NCBI RefSeq assembly: GCF_035943795.1
Contig: NZ_DASZBY010000100.1
Span: 62,001 to 126,000, forward strand
Direction: 5' to 3'
From: Aliidongia sp035943795
GTDB taxonomy: Bacteria; Pseudomonadota; Alphaproteobacteria; ATCC43930; CGMCC-115725
Length of the DNA: 64,000 nucleotides
Of this stretch, positions 16,261 through 25,401 are shown piece after piece. How positions within the stretch are numbered: position 1 is the first letter of the stretch; every line of letters begins with the position of its first letter. The notes beneath the pieces are model-generated. The model searched no databases and was not told where the DNA came from. It saw nothing but the letters and a program-made list of their open reading frames with translations. Position numbers and translations under genes: made by a program.

Positions 16261-16307
16261 CCCGCTAAATACTCGCGGGACACGGCCCAAATCCCGCCAT
16301 ATTGGGC
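16261..16307 (+). terminator. weak double hairpin after the YmdB-like gene
   Basis: Two small inverted repeats: CCCGC/GCGGG (16261-16265 with 16275-16279) and GCCCAA/TTGGGC (16285-16290 with 16302-16307), followed by TGTTATTC. The position 8 bp after the stop and before yebC suggests partial termination; the U-run is poor. Confidence 0.4.
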
Positions 16308-16412
16308 TGTTATTCACGTCGGATGCTGCAGGGAACCAGAGCGGACATTGCTCTCGCCACCACATGTGGTATCCAACACCCATAACTCCGCATTAGTTGG
16401 GTCGATCGTTCG

Positions 16413-17165
16413 ATGGCTGGCCATTCCCAATTCAAGAATATCATGCACCGCAAAGGTGCCCAGGACGCCAAGCGCGCGAAGGTCTTCACCAAGATCATCC
16501 GCGAGCTGACGGTCGCCGCCCGGTCCGGGTTGCCCGACCCGGCCTCCAATCCGCGCCTGCGCGCCGCGATCATCTCGGCGCGCGCCGGCAACATGTCCAA
16601 GGACACGATCGATCGCGCGATCAAGCGCGGCGCCGGCGGCGAAGACGGCACGAACTACGAGGAAGTGCGCTACGAGGGTTATGGTCCCGGCGGCGTCGCG
16701 CTCATCGTCGAGGCGCTGACCGACAACCGCAACCGCACCGCGGGCGACGTGCGGACCGCCTTCAACAAGGCCGGCGGCGCACTGGGCGAGACCAACAGCG
16801 TCAGCTTCATGTTCCAGCGCCTGGGCCAGGTGATCTATCCCGCCAAGATCGCGACGGCCGACGCCATGCTCGAAGGCGCCATCGAGGCCGGTGCCGACGA
16901 TGTCGAGAGCGGCGAAGAGGAGCATGCGATCCTGTGCGCGCCCGACGACCTGTCGGCGGTGCGCGACGCGCTCGAAGCGACGTTCGGTCCGTCGTCCTCG
17001 GCCAAGCTGGTCTGGCGCCCGGCCACGACCGCGCCGGTCACGGACGAAGATGTCGCCCAGTCGCTGTTCAAATTCATGGACGTGCTGGAGGACAATGACG
17101 ACGTCCAGACCGTCTATGCCAATTTCGACATTCCCGACGAGTTGATGGCGAAGCTCGAGGGCTGA
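16413..17165 (+). CDS. yebC: YebC/PmpR-family transcriptional regulator
   Basis: 250 residues, standard length. It opens with the invariant MAGHSQFKNIMHRKGAQDAKR and contains KDTIDRAIKRGAGGEDG and YEGYGPGGVALIVEALTDN. YebC proteins bind DNA in some species, and recent work also ties them to translation through proline stretches, interesting here because EF-P and a polyproline TolA are nearby. Located 10 bp before ruvC, the conserved yebC-ruvCAB order. Confidence 0.95.
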   Translation: MAGHSQFKNIMHRKGAQDAKRAKVFTKIIRELTVAARSGLPDPASNPRLRAAIISARAGNMSKDTIDRAIKRGAGGEDGTNYEEVRYEGYGPGGVALIVEALTDNRNRTAGDVRTAFNKAGGALGETNSVSFMFQRLGQVIYPAKIATADAMLEGAIEAGADDVESGEEEHAILCAPDDLSAVRDALEATFGPSSSAKLVWRPATTAPVTDEDVAQSLFKFMDVLEDNDDVQTVYANFDIPDELMAKLEG

Positions 17166-17175
17166 CGGAGACCCG

Positions 17176-17694
17176 ATGACCGCCGGTCCGCCCCCGCGCC
17201 GCCTGCTCGGCCTCGATCCCGGCCTCCGCCGCACCGGCTGGGGCATCGTGGACATGGCCGGACACCATCTGCGCTACGTCGCGTCCGGCGTGGTCACGAG
17301 CGACGAGACGCGCGACATGGCCGACCGGCTGGTCGAACTGCTGACCGGCATCAACCGGGTCCTGGACGAATGGAAGCCCGACGAGGCGGCAGTCGAGGAG
17401 ACGTTCGTCAACAAGAATCCGGCTTCGACCCTGAAGCTGGGCCAGGCACGCGGCGTGGCCATGCTGGCGCCGGCGCTGCGCGGGCTGCAGGTCGCCGAAT
17501 ATTCGCCGAACCTGATCAAGAAGACCGTGGTCGGCGCCGGCCATGCCGACAAGGCGCAGATCCAGATGATGGTGCGCCGCCTGCTGCCCGGCTCGTCCGT
17601 GACCCAGGCCGACGCCGCCGATGCGCTGGCCGTCGCGATCTGCCATGCGCACCATGCCCAGACGCGCCGGTTCGCCGCCGTGGCGGCCCGGTGA
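17176..17694 (+). CDS. ruvC: crossover junction endodeoxyribonuclease RuvC
   Basis: 172 residues. It cuts Holliday junctions symmetrically after RuvAB branch migration. The acidic active site is visible: D14 in GLDPG, E74 in VEETFVN, and D146/D149 in TQADAADALA. The K-rich TVVGAGHADKAQIQ segment is the DNA-binding part. The stop shares a base with the ruvA start. Confidence 0.97.
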   Translation: MTAGPPPRRLLGLDPGLRRTGWGIVDMAGHHLRYVASGVVTSDETRDMADRLVELLTGINRVLDEWKPDEAAVEETFVNKNPASTLKLGQARGVAMLAPALRGLQVAEYSPNLIKKTVVGAGHADKAQIQMMVRRLLPGSSVTQADAADALAVAICHAHHAQTRRFAAVAAR

Positions 17695-18317
17695 TGATCG
17701 TCCGCCTGACCGGTCAAGTGGATGACGTCGGGCTCGACGGCGTCATGCTCGACGTCCAGGGCGTGGGCTATCTGCTGATGGTTTCGACCCGGACCCGCGC
17801 CGAGCTGCCGTCCAAGGGCGAGACCGCGTCGCTGCTGACCGAAATGCAGATCCGCGAGGATCATTGGAGCCTGTTCGGCTTCATCGACCGGGCCGAGCGC
17901 GACTGGTTCCGCACGCTGACGACCGTCCAGGGGGTCGGCGGCCGGGTGGCGCTCGCCATCCTGTCGGTGCTGTCGCCCGACCATCTGACCCGGGCGATCC
18001 TGGCCCAGGACAAGGCGTCGCTCGCGCGCGCCGACGGGGTCGGCCCGAAGCTGGCGGCGCGCCTGGTGACGGAACTGAAGGACAAGGCGGCGGCCCACGG
18101 GCTGGCGCCGGCGGCGCCGACCGGCACGGTGATGGCGCTTCCCCCGGTCCCGACCAATCTGGCCGGGCCCGCCGAGGATGCGATCTCCGCGCTGGTCAAC
18201 CTCGGCTATCGCCGGCCCGAGGCGCTGATCGCGGTCGCGACCGCCCAGCGCAAGCTGGGTGACGGCATGACGGTCACCGACCTGATCCGCGCCGGCTTGA
18301 AAGAGATCGCGTCGTGA
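17694..18317 (+). CDS. ruvA: Holliday junction DNA helicase subunit RuvA
   Basis: 207 residues. RuvA tetramers bind the four-way junction and load RuvB. Domain I (MIVRLTGQVDDVGLDG, VGYLLMVS), the two helix-hairpin-helix motifs (TLTTVQGVGGRVALAILS and ADGVGPKLAARLVTELK) and the C-terminal RuvB-binding UBA-like domain (EDAISALVNLGYRRPEA) are all present, separated by an alanine/proline linker. The start is set by the TGATG overlap with ruvC. Confidence 0.97.
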   Translation: MIVRLTGQVDDVGLDGVMLDVQGVGYLLMVSTRTRAELPSKGETASLLTEMQIREDHWSLFGFIDRAERDWFRTLTTVQGVGGRVALAILSVLSPDHLTRAILAQDKASLARADGVGPKLAARLVTELKDKAAAHGLAPAAPTGTVMALPPVPTNLAGPAEDAISALVNLGYRRPEALIAVATAQRKLGDGMTVTDLIRAGLKEIAS

Positions 18318-19366
18318 GCGACTCCGACCGGATCGTGGGCGCGGAAAAGGGCACGGCCGACCGGCCGGAGGTCGCGATGCGGCCGCTGTCGCTCGATGAT
18401 TTCGTCGGCCAGCGCCAGGTGCGCGAGAACCTGCGCGTGTTCATCGCCGCCGCCAAGGGGCGGGGCGAGGCGCTCGACCACGTGCTGTTTCACGGGCCGC
18501 CGGGCCTGGGCAAGACGACCCTCGCGCAGATCGTGGCCGCCGAAATGGGCGCGGGCTTCCGCGCCACCTCGGGGCCGATCATCCAGCGCGCCGGCGATCT
18601 GGCGGCGCTCCTGACCAATCTCCAGCCCCACGACGTGCTGTTCATCGACGAGATCCACCGGCTGCAGCCGGCGGTCGAGGAGGTGCTCTATCCCGCGATG
18701 GAGGATTTCCAGCTCGACCTGATCATCGGCGAGGGACCGGCCGCGCGCTCGATCCGCATCGACCTGCCGCCCTTCACGCTCGTCGGCGCCACGACCCGCT
18801 CGGGCCGCATCACCCGGCCGCTCCGGGAACGGTTCGGCATTCCGTTGCGGCTGCAATTCTACGAGCCGGACGAGCTGGAACGGATCATTCAGCGCGGCGC
18901 GCGTTTGCTCGCCATGGAACTCGCTCCCGATGGTGCCGCCGAGATCGCCCGCCGTGCGCGCGGCACGCCGCGCGTCGCCGGCCGGCTGCTGCGCCGGGTG
19001 CGCGATTTCGCCGCCGTGGCCGGCCTGGACCGGATCGATGCCCTGGCGGCCGACCATGCCCTGAACCGGCTGGAGGTCGATCGCTCCGGCCTCGACGCCA
19101 TGGATCGCCGCTACCTCCAGGCCATCGCCGAGCATTATGCCGGCGGGCCGGTCGGCGTCGACACCATGGCGGCGGTGTTGTCCGAACAGCGCGACGTGAT
19201 CGAGGACGTGATCGAGCCCTACCTGATCCAGCAGGGCTTCCTGCAGCGCACGCCGCGCGGCCGGCTGCTGACCGACAAGGCGTTCGGCCATATCGGCATG
19301 GCGGTCGTGCGCCCCGCCGGCCTGCAACTCGACCTGCTCGCCGCGGAAGAGGAGGCCGACGTTTGA
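18314..19366 (+). CDS. ruvB: Holliday junction branch migration ATPase RuvB
   Basis: 350 residues from a GTG that overlaps the ruvA stop by 4 bases. AAA+ motor with Walker A HGPPGLGKTT, Walker B LFIDEIHRL, sensor 1 VGATTRSG, the arginine-rich RITRPLRERFGI and a C-terminal winged helix (EPYLIQQGFLQRTPRGR). It pumps DNA through the RuvA-bound junction. Complete. Confidence 0.97.
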   Translation: MSDSDRIVGAEKGTADRPEVAMRPLSLDDFVGQRQVRENLRVFIAAAKGRGEALDHVLFHGPPGLGKTTLAQIVAAEMGAGFRATSGPIIQRAGDLAALLTNLQPHDVLFIDEIHRLQPAVEEVLYPAMEDFQLDLIIGEGPAARSIRIDLPPFTLVGATTRSGRITRPLRERFGIPLRLQFYEPDELERIIQRGARLLAMELAPDGAAEIARRARGTPRVAGRLLRRVRDFAAVAGLDRIDALAADHALNRLEVDRSGLDAMDRRYLQAIAEHYAGGPVGVDTMAAVLSEQRDVIEDVIEPYLIQQGFLQRTPRGRLLTDKAFGHIGMAVVRPAGLQLDLLAAEEEADV

Positions 19367-19829
19367 GCCTCGATCCGACCAGCGGCCATGTCGCGGACGG
19401 CGTCCACCGCTTCCCGATCCGGGTCTATTACGAAGACACGGATGCCGGCGGCATCGTCTATCACGCGAACTACCTGCGCTTTGCCGAGCGGGCGCGGTCG
19501 GAATGCCTGCGCGTCGTCGGCTGGCAGTACGACCGCCTGCTGGCCGAAACCGGGCTCGGCTGGGTCGTGCGCCGGGCGACCATCGATTTTCGCCTGCCGG
19601 CCCGCCTCGACGATGCGCTGGTGGTCGAAACCCGGCTCATGGACATGAAGGGCGCGCGCATGACCGCGCGCCAGACCGTGCATCGCGGGGCCGACCTGCT
19701 GGTTGGCCTCGATCTTGAATTGGTGCTGCTGACGCCCGCCGGGCGTCCCGGCCGCATCCCCGCGTCGCTCGCCGACGCGATCCGTCCTTTCCTCGTCTCC
19801 GTAACCGCCGAAGTGAGCGCGCCAGAGCC

Positions 19830-19851
<22 letters not shown>
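19363..19851 (+). CDS. ybgC: YbgC-family acyl-CoA thioesterase of the Tol-Pal locus
   Basis: 162 residues, TTG start overlapping the ruvB stop. Hot-dog fold enzyme with the catalytic motif YYEDTDAGGIVYHANYLRF (Asp in EDTDAGG) and the RATIDFRLPARLDD strand. It hydrolyses short acyl-CoAs or acyl-ACP and sits at the head of the tol-pal operon in most proteobacteria. Its last 22 bases overlap tolQ. Confidence 0.93.
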
Positions 19852-20552
<701 letters not shown>

Positions 20553-20556
20553 CGCC

Positions 20557-21030
20557 ATGGCCGGATCCTTGATGGGTGGCGGTCGGGGCCGCCACGGCCG
20601 CAACAGCCGACGGCCGATGTCGGAAATCAACGTGACGCCGATGGTCGACGTCATGCTGGTGCTCCTGATCGTGTTCATGGTCGCGGCCCCGCTCCTGACC
20701 GTGGGCGTGCCGGTCGACCTGCCCAAGACCCAGGCGCCGACGATCAACGAGCAGAAGGAACCGCTGGTCGTCACGATCAAGGCCGAAGGCCAGATCTTCG
20801 TGCAGGAGACGCCGATCGAGGCGGATGCGCTGCTGCCCAAGCTGCAGGCGATCACCGAGAACAACCAGGACGCCACGATCTACGTGCGCGGCGACAAGGC
20901 GATCAACTATGGCCGGGTGATGGAGGTGATGGGGCTGATCGCGTCGGCCGGCTATACCAAAGTCTCGCTCATCGCGGAATTGCCGCAATCCGGCGGGGCC
21001 GCCGGCAAGGCGCCTGCAAAGAAGCCATGA
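20557..21030 (+). CDS. tolR: Tol-Pal system protein TolR (ExbD/TolR family)
   Basis: 157 residues. One transmembrane helix with the essential aspartate in MSEINVTPMVDVMLVLLIVF, then a periplasmic domain (PLVVTIKAEGQIFVQ, TIYVRGDKAINYGRVMEVM). It works with TolQ as the proton-driven motor. A glycine/arginine-rich N-terminal tail (GGGRGRHGRNSRR) faces the cytoplasm. Followed by a 104-bp gap before tolA, longer than other gaps in the operon. Confidence 0.95.
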   Translation: MAGSLMGGGRGRHGRNSRRPMSEINVTPMVDVMLVLLIVFMVAAPLLTVGVPVDLPKTQAPTINEQKEPLVVTIKAEGQIFVQETPIEADALLPKLQAITENNQDATIYVRGDKAINYGRVMEVMGLIASAGYTKVSLIAELPQSGGAAGKAPAKKP

Positions 21031-21134
21031 TTCCGTTGTGACATGATGGCCTCTCTTGGCGTTCTACCGATGATGGACATTGAATTTCCGATCCTTTGGC
21101 GGCTTTGCGGCGCTTCCCGACGCGGAGCGCGCCC

Positions 21135-22103
21135 GTGAAGCGCTTCGACGAAATGCGCGAGGGCCTGGTCGTCTCGTCCGTGCTGCACACGGCGATCATC
21201 CTGGTCATCCTCCTGGGCCTGCCGGATTTCCTGAAGAAGGATCCGCCGCCGGAGGAGACGGCGATCGCGGTCAAGCTGATCAACCTCGCCGACGTGACGC
21301 GGGCGACCCAGCGCAATCCGAAGCCGGTCGAGAAGGCCGAGATCGACACGCCGCCGCCGCCGGTGCCGGCCGTGAAGCCGGAACCGAAGCCCGATCCGCT
21401 GACCCCGCCGCCGCCCAGCCCGCCGCCGTCCTCGCAATCGGCCCCGCCGTCGCCGCCGCCACCGCCCCAGCCGCCGAAGCCTTCGCCGCCGCCACCCCCG
21501 CCGCCGCCGACGCCGGATCCGATCCCGGCGCCGAAGCCGCCGGAGCCGAAGCCGGAACCGCCCAAGCCCGACCCGCCGAAGCCGGAACCCAAGCCGGAGC
21601 CGCCGAAGCCGGCCGCGAAGCCGACGCCGCCCAAGCCGGACAAGACCAAACAGGACCTGCAGGTCGACGACCTGCTGAAGAACCTGACCGCCAAGGCGAC
21701 CGCCCAGGAAAAGCAGGACACGCCGCCGAAGCCGACGAAACAGGTCGCGACGGCAGCGGCCTCCGCGCAGCCGAACGCGCCGTTGGGCTCACAACTTTCC
21801 ACATCGGAAAAAGACACAATCATCGCGCAGATTGAAAAATGCTGGAGTCCGCCGATGGGCGCCAAAGACGCGAAGAACCTGATCATCACGCTGCGCGTTC
21901 AATTGGCGTCGGATGGCACGGCCCAAACGGTGCAGATCGTCGATCAGGGGCGTTACACCAGCGACGGTTTCTTCCGGGCGGCCGCGGACAGCGCGGTTCG
22001 GGCGATACACAACCCGAATTGCGTGCCACTGAAGGTGCCGCCGGACAAGTTCGACCAGTGGAAGAATATGACCCTCAATTTCGATCCAAGGGACCTCCTA
22101 TGA
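21135..22103 (+). CDS. tolA: TolA-like protein with a polyproline linker
   Basis: 322 residues from the GTG at 21135, chosen for the GGAG seven bases upstream. A transmembrane helix (about 14-34, SSVLHTAIILVILLGL) anchors it in the inner membrane. The middle (about 75-190) is a proline/lysine/glutamate-rich linker rather than the alanine/lysine helix of enterobacterial TolA, and it includes a run of eight prolines. The C-terminal TolA/TonB-like domain (about 235-322) has CWSPPMGAKDAKNLIITLRV. It should span the periplasm and contact Pal/TolB. The polyproline run is expected to need EF-P for translation. Stop overlaps the tolB start. Confidence 0.92.
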   Translation: MKRFDEMREGLVVSSVLHTAIILVILLGLPDFLKKDPPPEETAIAVKLINLADVTRATQRNPKPVEKAEIDTPPPPVPAVKPEPKPDPLTPPPPSPPPSSQSAPPSPPPPPQPPKPSPPPPPPPPTPDPIPAPKPPEPKPEPPKPDPPKPEPKPEPPKPAAKPTPPKPDKTKQDLQVDDLLKNLTAKATAQEKQDTPPKPTKQVATAAASAQPNAPLGSQLSTSEKDTIIAQIEKCWSPPMGAKDAKNLIITLRVQLASDGTAQTVQIVDQGRYTSDGFFRAAADSAVRAIHNPNCVPLKVPPDKFDQWKNMTLNFDPRDLL

Positions 22104-23446
22104 AACGAGATTTTCGGCGCGTTCGGTTCAGCGGCCTCTGTGCGATCGTACTCGGGCTCCTCAGTTTCGCGCCCGACGCGCGGGCGGATCTCACACTCGA
22201 CATCACGAGGGGCAACCCACAACCCTTGCCGATCGCGATCCCGGGTTTCCTCGGCCAAGGGGGTGACGCGCAGGTCGGCACCCAGGTCAGCCAAGTCGTC
22301 TCGGCGGATCTCGAGCGTTCCGGACTGTTCAAGCCGCTCGATCCGCGTGCGTTCATCCAGGATCCCGCCGCCCTGGTGCCCGTGCCGCGCTTCGCCGATT
22401 GGAAGCTGATCAATGCCCAGGCGCTGGTTTCCGGCGCGGTGACGGCGCAGCCCGACGGCCATCTCAAGATCGACTTCCGGCTGTGGGACGTGCTGGGCGG
22501 TACCCAGATGGTGGGGTTCAGTTACAATACCCCGACGTCGAACTGGCGCGAAATCGCCCATATCATTTCGGACCAGATCTACAAACGCATTACCGGCGAG
22601 GACGGTTACTTCAATACCCGCATCGTCTATATTTCGGAAAGCGGACCGGCCCAGCGGCGGATCAAGCGCCTCGCCATCATGGACCAGGACGGCTTCAACA
22701 ATAAGCAGCTGACCGACGGTCGCGCGCTGGTGCTGACGCCGCGCTTCTCGCCGGCACCAGGGTCGCAGGAAATCACCTATCTATCCTACGCTCAGGGTGT
22801 GCCGCAGGTGTTCCTGTTCAATATCGACACGCGCCAGCAGGAAGTGCTGGGCCAGTTCCCGGGCATGACCTTCGCGCCCCGCTTCTCGCCGGACGGCAAC
22901 AAGATCATCTTCAGCCTGTCGGGCGGTGCCAATTCCCAGATCTATACCCAGGACCTGCGGACGCGGAAGGTCACCCAGATCACGTCGAGCGCTGCCATCG
23001 ACACCGGACCCAGCTATTCGCCCGACGGTAGTCAGATCACGTTCGAATCCGATCGCGGCGGTACGCAGCAGGTCTATGTCATGAACGCCGACGGCTCCAA
23101 CCAGCATCGCGTCAGCTTCGGGACCGGCCGCTATGCGACGCCGGTCTGGTCGCCGCGCGGCGACCTCATCGCCTTCACCAAGCAGGAGGGCGGTAATTTT
23201 TCGATTGGTGTCATGCAACCGGACGGACAGCGCGAGCGTATACTGACCAGTGGGTTCCTGGTTGAAGGTCCGACTTGGGCGCCGAACGGCCGCGTATTGA
23301 TGTATTTCAAGCAAAGCCCTTCGGATGCCTCGGGTCGCGGTGACTCGACGCGTCTCTATTCGATCGATTTGACCGGCTTCAATGAACGAGAGGTTGTGAC
23401 GCCCCAAGACGGTTCGGATCCGGCCTGGTCGCCACTACTTCAGTGA
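22100..23446 (+). CDS. tolB: Tol-Pal system beta-propeller protein TolB
   Basis: 448 residues with a Sec signal peptide (cleavage after about A29, ARA-DL). The N-terminal alpha/beta domain (TRGNPQPLPIAIPGF) is followed by a six-bladed WD40-like propeller with repeated SPDG motifs (RFSPDGNKIIFSLSG, SYSPDGSQITFESDRGG, WSPRGDLIAF). Periplasmic; binds Pal and is displaced by TolA. ATGA overlap with tolA; AAGGGA ribosome site inside the end of tolA. Confidence 0.97.
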   Translation: MKRDFRRVRFSGLCAIVLGLLSFAPDARADLTLDITRGNPQPLPIAIPGFLGQGGDAQVGTQVSQVVSADLERSGLFKPLDPRAFIQDPAALVPVPRFADWKLINAQALVSGAVTAQPDGHLKIDFRLWDVLGGTQMVGFSYNTPTSNWREIAHIISDQIYKRITGEDGYFNTRIVYISESGPAQRRIKRLAIMDQDGFNNKQLTDGRALVLTPRFSPAPGSQEITYLSYAQGVPQVFLFNIDTRQQEVLGQFPGMTFAPRFSPDGNKIIFSLSGGANSQIYTQDLRTRKVTQITSSAAIDTGPSYSPDGSQITFESDRGGTQQVYVMNADGSNQHRVSFGTGRYATPVWSPRGDLIAFTKQEGGNFSIGVMQPDGQRERILTSGFLVEGPTWAPNGRVLMYFKQSPSDASGRGDSTRLYSIDLTGFNEREVVTPQDGSDPAWSPLLQ

Positions 23447-23453
23447 GAACCCC

Positions 23454-23482
23454 TTGAACGGATGGAGAAAGGTCGGTATATT
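23454..23482 (+). promoter_or_regulatory. sigma-70-type promoter for pal
   Basis: TTGAAC (23454-23459), a 17-base spacer, then TATATT (23477-23482), directly after the tolB stop. The transcript would start about 115 bases before pal, giving this abundant lipoprotein its own supply besides read-through from tolB. Confidence 0.6.
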
Positions 23483-23603
23483 CCGGCCGTTTTCACCAAC
23501 CGTTCGCGCGCGGTGGGTGGCGGCTCGCGTGCCGCAATACGAGGCTGCCACCCGGTAGGTCCCGACTTTCTCCCGAATCTGGTTACGCTGAAGGAACACA
23601 AAA

Positions 23604-24083
23604 ATGCGGATTCAACTCCTCGGCCTGATGGCCGCCATGACCGTCCTGGCCGCTTGCGACACGACGCCGACCAACACCAACACCGGCACGAGCACCGCGT
23701 CGACCCCGACGACCTCTGCTCCGTCGACCTCGCTCGCCGACGAGCTGAAGACCCAGGTCGGTGACCGGGTCCTGTTCGCCTACGACAAGTCGGACATCTC
23801 GCCGGAGGCTCGCGCCATCCTGACCCGTCAGGCCGCGTTCATGCAGAAGTATCCGTCGGCGACCTTCACGATCGAAGGCCATTGCGACCAGCGCGGCACG
23901 CGTGAGTACAACCTCGCCCTCGGCGAGCGTCGTGCGACCTCGGCTAAGAACGGCCTGGTGGCTCTCGGCGTCGCCGGTGGCCGCCTGCAGACCATCAGCT
24001 ACGGCAAGGAGCGTCCGGCAGTCGTTGGCAACAATGACGCCGCCTACGCCCAGAACCGCCGCGCTGTGACGGTCGTCAACTAA
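23604..24083 (+). CDS. pal: peptidoglycan-associated lipoprotein Pal
   Basis: 159 residues. Lipoprotein signal with lipobox VLAAC, lipidated Cys 18; then a Thr/Ser/Asn-rich linker and a C-terminal OmpA-like domain with RVLFAYDKSDISPEA and the peptidoglycan-binding TIEGHCDQRGTREYNLALGERRA. Outer-membrane anchor of the Tol system. AAGGA eight bases before the start; own promoter at 23454; strong terminator after it. Confidence 0.97.
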   Translation: MRIQLLGLMAAMTVLAACDTTPTNTNTGTSTASTPTTSAPSTSLADELKTQVGDRVLFAYDKSDISPEARAILTRQAAFMQKYPSATFTIEGHCDQRGTREYNLALGERRATSAKNGLVALGVAGGRLQTISYGKERPAVVGNNDAAYAQNRRAVTVVN

Positions 24084-24095
24084 CATTCCGTCGAC

Positions 24096-24184
24096 GGGCG
24101 GCGTCGCGTGCGCCGCCGCCCGCAGCGGATGAAGACCGGCGTCGGGATCGGCTCGTGAGAGCGCGCTCCCGACGCCCTTTTTTT
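24096..24184 (+). terminator. terminator after pal
   Basis: Two hairpins: GGGCGGCG/CGCCGCCC (24096-24121), then a textbook one with stem GGCGTCGGGA (24138-24147) / TCCCGACGCC (24167-24176) followed by C and seven Ts. It separates pal from cpoB. Confidence 0.85.
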
Positions 24185-24340
24185 GCCCGATTCGGGGCGA
24201 TAGATGACGCCTGTTCGGGATCGCCTCACTTTCGGGTGCCACGTCCGGGCTGTGGCGGAAATCAGACGGTCGATGCCGTCCGATGCGCCATTCGCGATGC
24301 TTTGCCCTCTCGACCGTTGACGGGAAGGGGGCATGCCGAC

Positions 24341-25348
24341 ATGAAGTATCTGGTCGGCGTCGGCGTCCGTTCGTCTAGCGGGATCTTCATGCACAAGTTC
24401 TGTTCCGGTCTGGCCGCAATTCTCCTGAGCCTCGGCGCCGTTTCGGCCATGGGGTCGGCGTTCGCCCAGGACCGTTCGACCAACGATCGGCTCGACCGGC
24501 TGGAGCGCGACCTGAACCAGGTCCAGCGCCAGCTCTATCGCAACGAGGTGCCGGTCAGCGGACCGCCCGGCGTGGCGCCGTCCGGTGACGGCGGGACCCC
24601 GGCGCTCAATGCCGAGATCCGCATGGATCAGCTCGAGCAGCAGATGCGCACCATGACCGGCCAGCTCGAAGAGGTACAGAACGGCGTTTCCGAACTGAAG
24701 AACCGGCTCGACAAGCAGCAGCAGGACAACGAGCAGCGGCTGCAGGCGCTGGAACATCCGGATGGGGGTGGCGCACCGCCGCCGCGGGGCGGTGCCCAGG
24801 CGGTCGATGCCCCGATCTCCGCGTCGCCGGGCAAGCCTGCTTCGCCGGGCGGCGCCGGCAACATGGATGCGCCGGCCAGCACCGGCGGCTTCCTGAGTTC
24901 TCCGGGCGGGGGCGGCGGCAAGCCCGCGAGCCCGCCGCCGGGCAAGGCGGTGGCCCTGCCGGCCGGCTCGACCACCGACCAGTATAATTTCGCTTTCGGC
25001 CTGCTGCGCAGCCAGGACTATCCGGCCGCGGAATCCGCCTTCAGCCAGTTCGTCCTGAAGCATCCGCAGGATGAACTGGCCGGCAACGCGCAATATTGGC
25101 TGGGCGAGACCTTCTTCGTGCGCAACGACTACGCGTCGGCGGCGGCGGCCTTCGCCAAGGGCTACCAGCAATATCCAAAGAGTCCCAAGGCGCAGGACAA
25201 CCTGCTGAAGCTCGGCGTCTCGCTGGGCAACACCGGGCGCAAGCAGGAAGCCTGCCTGATCTTCGGCAAGCTGGAGCGCGACTTCCCGAACCTCGCCCCG
25301 ACGAACAAGGACCGGGCGGTGCGCGAAAAGCAGCGGCTGGGCTGCTGA
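24341..25348 (+). CDS. cpoB: Tol-Pal system protein CpoB (YbgF)
   Basis: 335 residues from the ATG at 24341, preceded by a GAAGGGGG site; an ATG at 24389 would give a more standard signal peptide (MHKFCSGLAAILLSLGAVSA, cleaving after AFA). The mature protein has an N-terminal coiled coil (RLDRLERDLNQVQRQLY, DQLEQQMRTMTGQLEEV), a Gly/Pro-rich linker, and C-terminal TPR repeats (YNFAFGLLRSQDYPAAESAF, AQYWLGETFFVRNDYASAAA). Periplasmic; in E. coli it links Tol action to peptidoglycan synthesis. Confidence 0.92.
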   Translation: MKYLVGVGVRSSSGIFMHKFCSGLAAILLSLGAVSAMGSAFAQDRSTNDRLDRLERDLNQVQRQLYRNEVPVSGPPGVAPSGDGGTPALNAEIRMDQLEQQMRTMTGQLEEVQNGVSELKNRLDKQQQDNEQRLQALEHPDGGGAPPPRGGAQAVDAPISASPGKPASPGGAGNMDAPASTGGFLSSPGGGGGKPASPPPGKAVALPAGSTTDQYNFAFGLLRSQDYPAAESAFSQFVLKHPQDELAGNAQYWLGETFFVRNDYASAAAAFAKGYQQYPKSPKAQDNLLKLGVSLGNTGRKQEACLIFGKLERDFPNLAPTNKDRAVREKQRLGC

Positions 25349-25401
25349 CCCCTTTGGCGGGCGGCGCTCCGGTCGATCCCTCGCCTCATCGTCCCGGCGC
25401 C

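Noticed and set aside
21400..21640. CCG-rich repeat tract in tolA as a tandem-repeat locus or assembly artefact
   Set aside because: The reading frame is kept and flanking TolA domains are intact; the tract is irregular and encodes the periplasmic linker.
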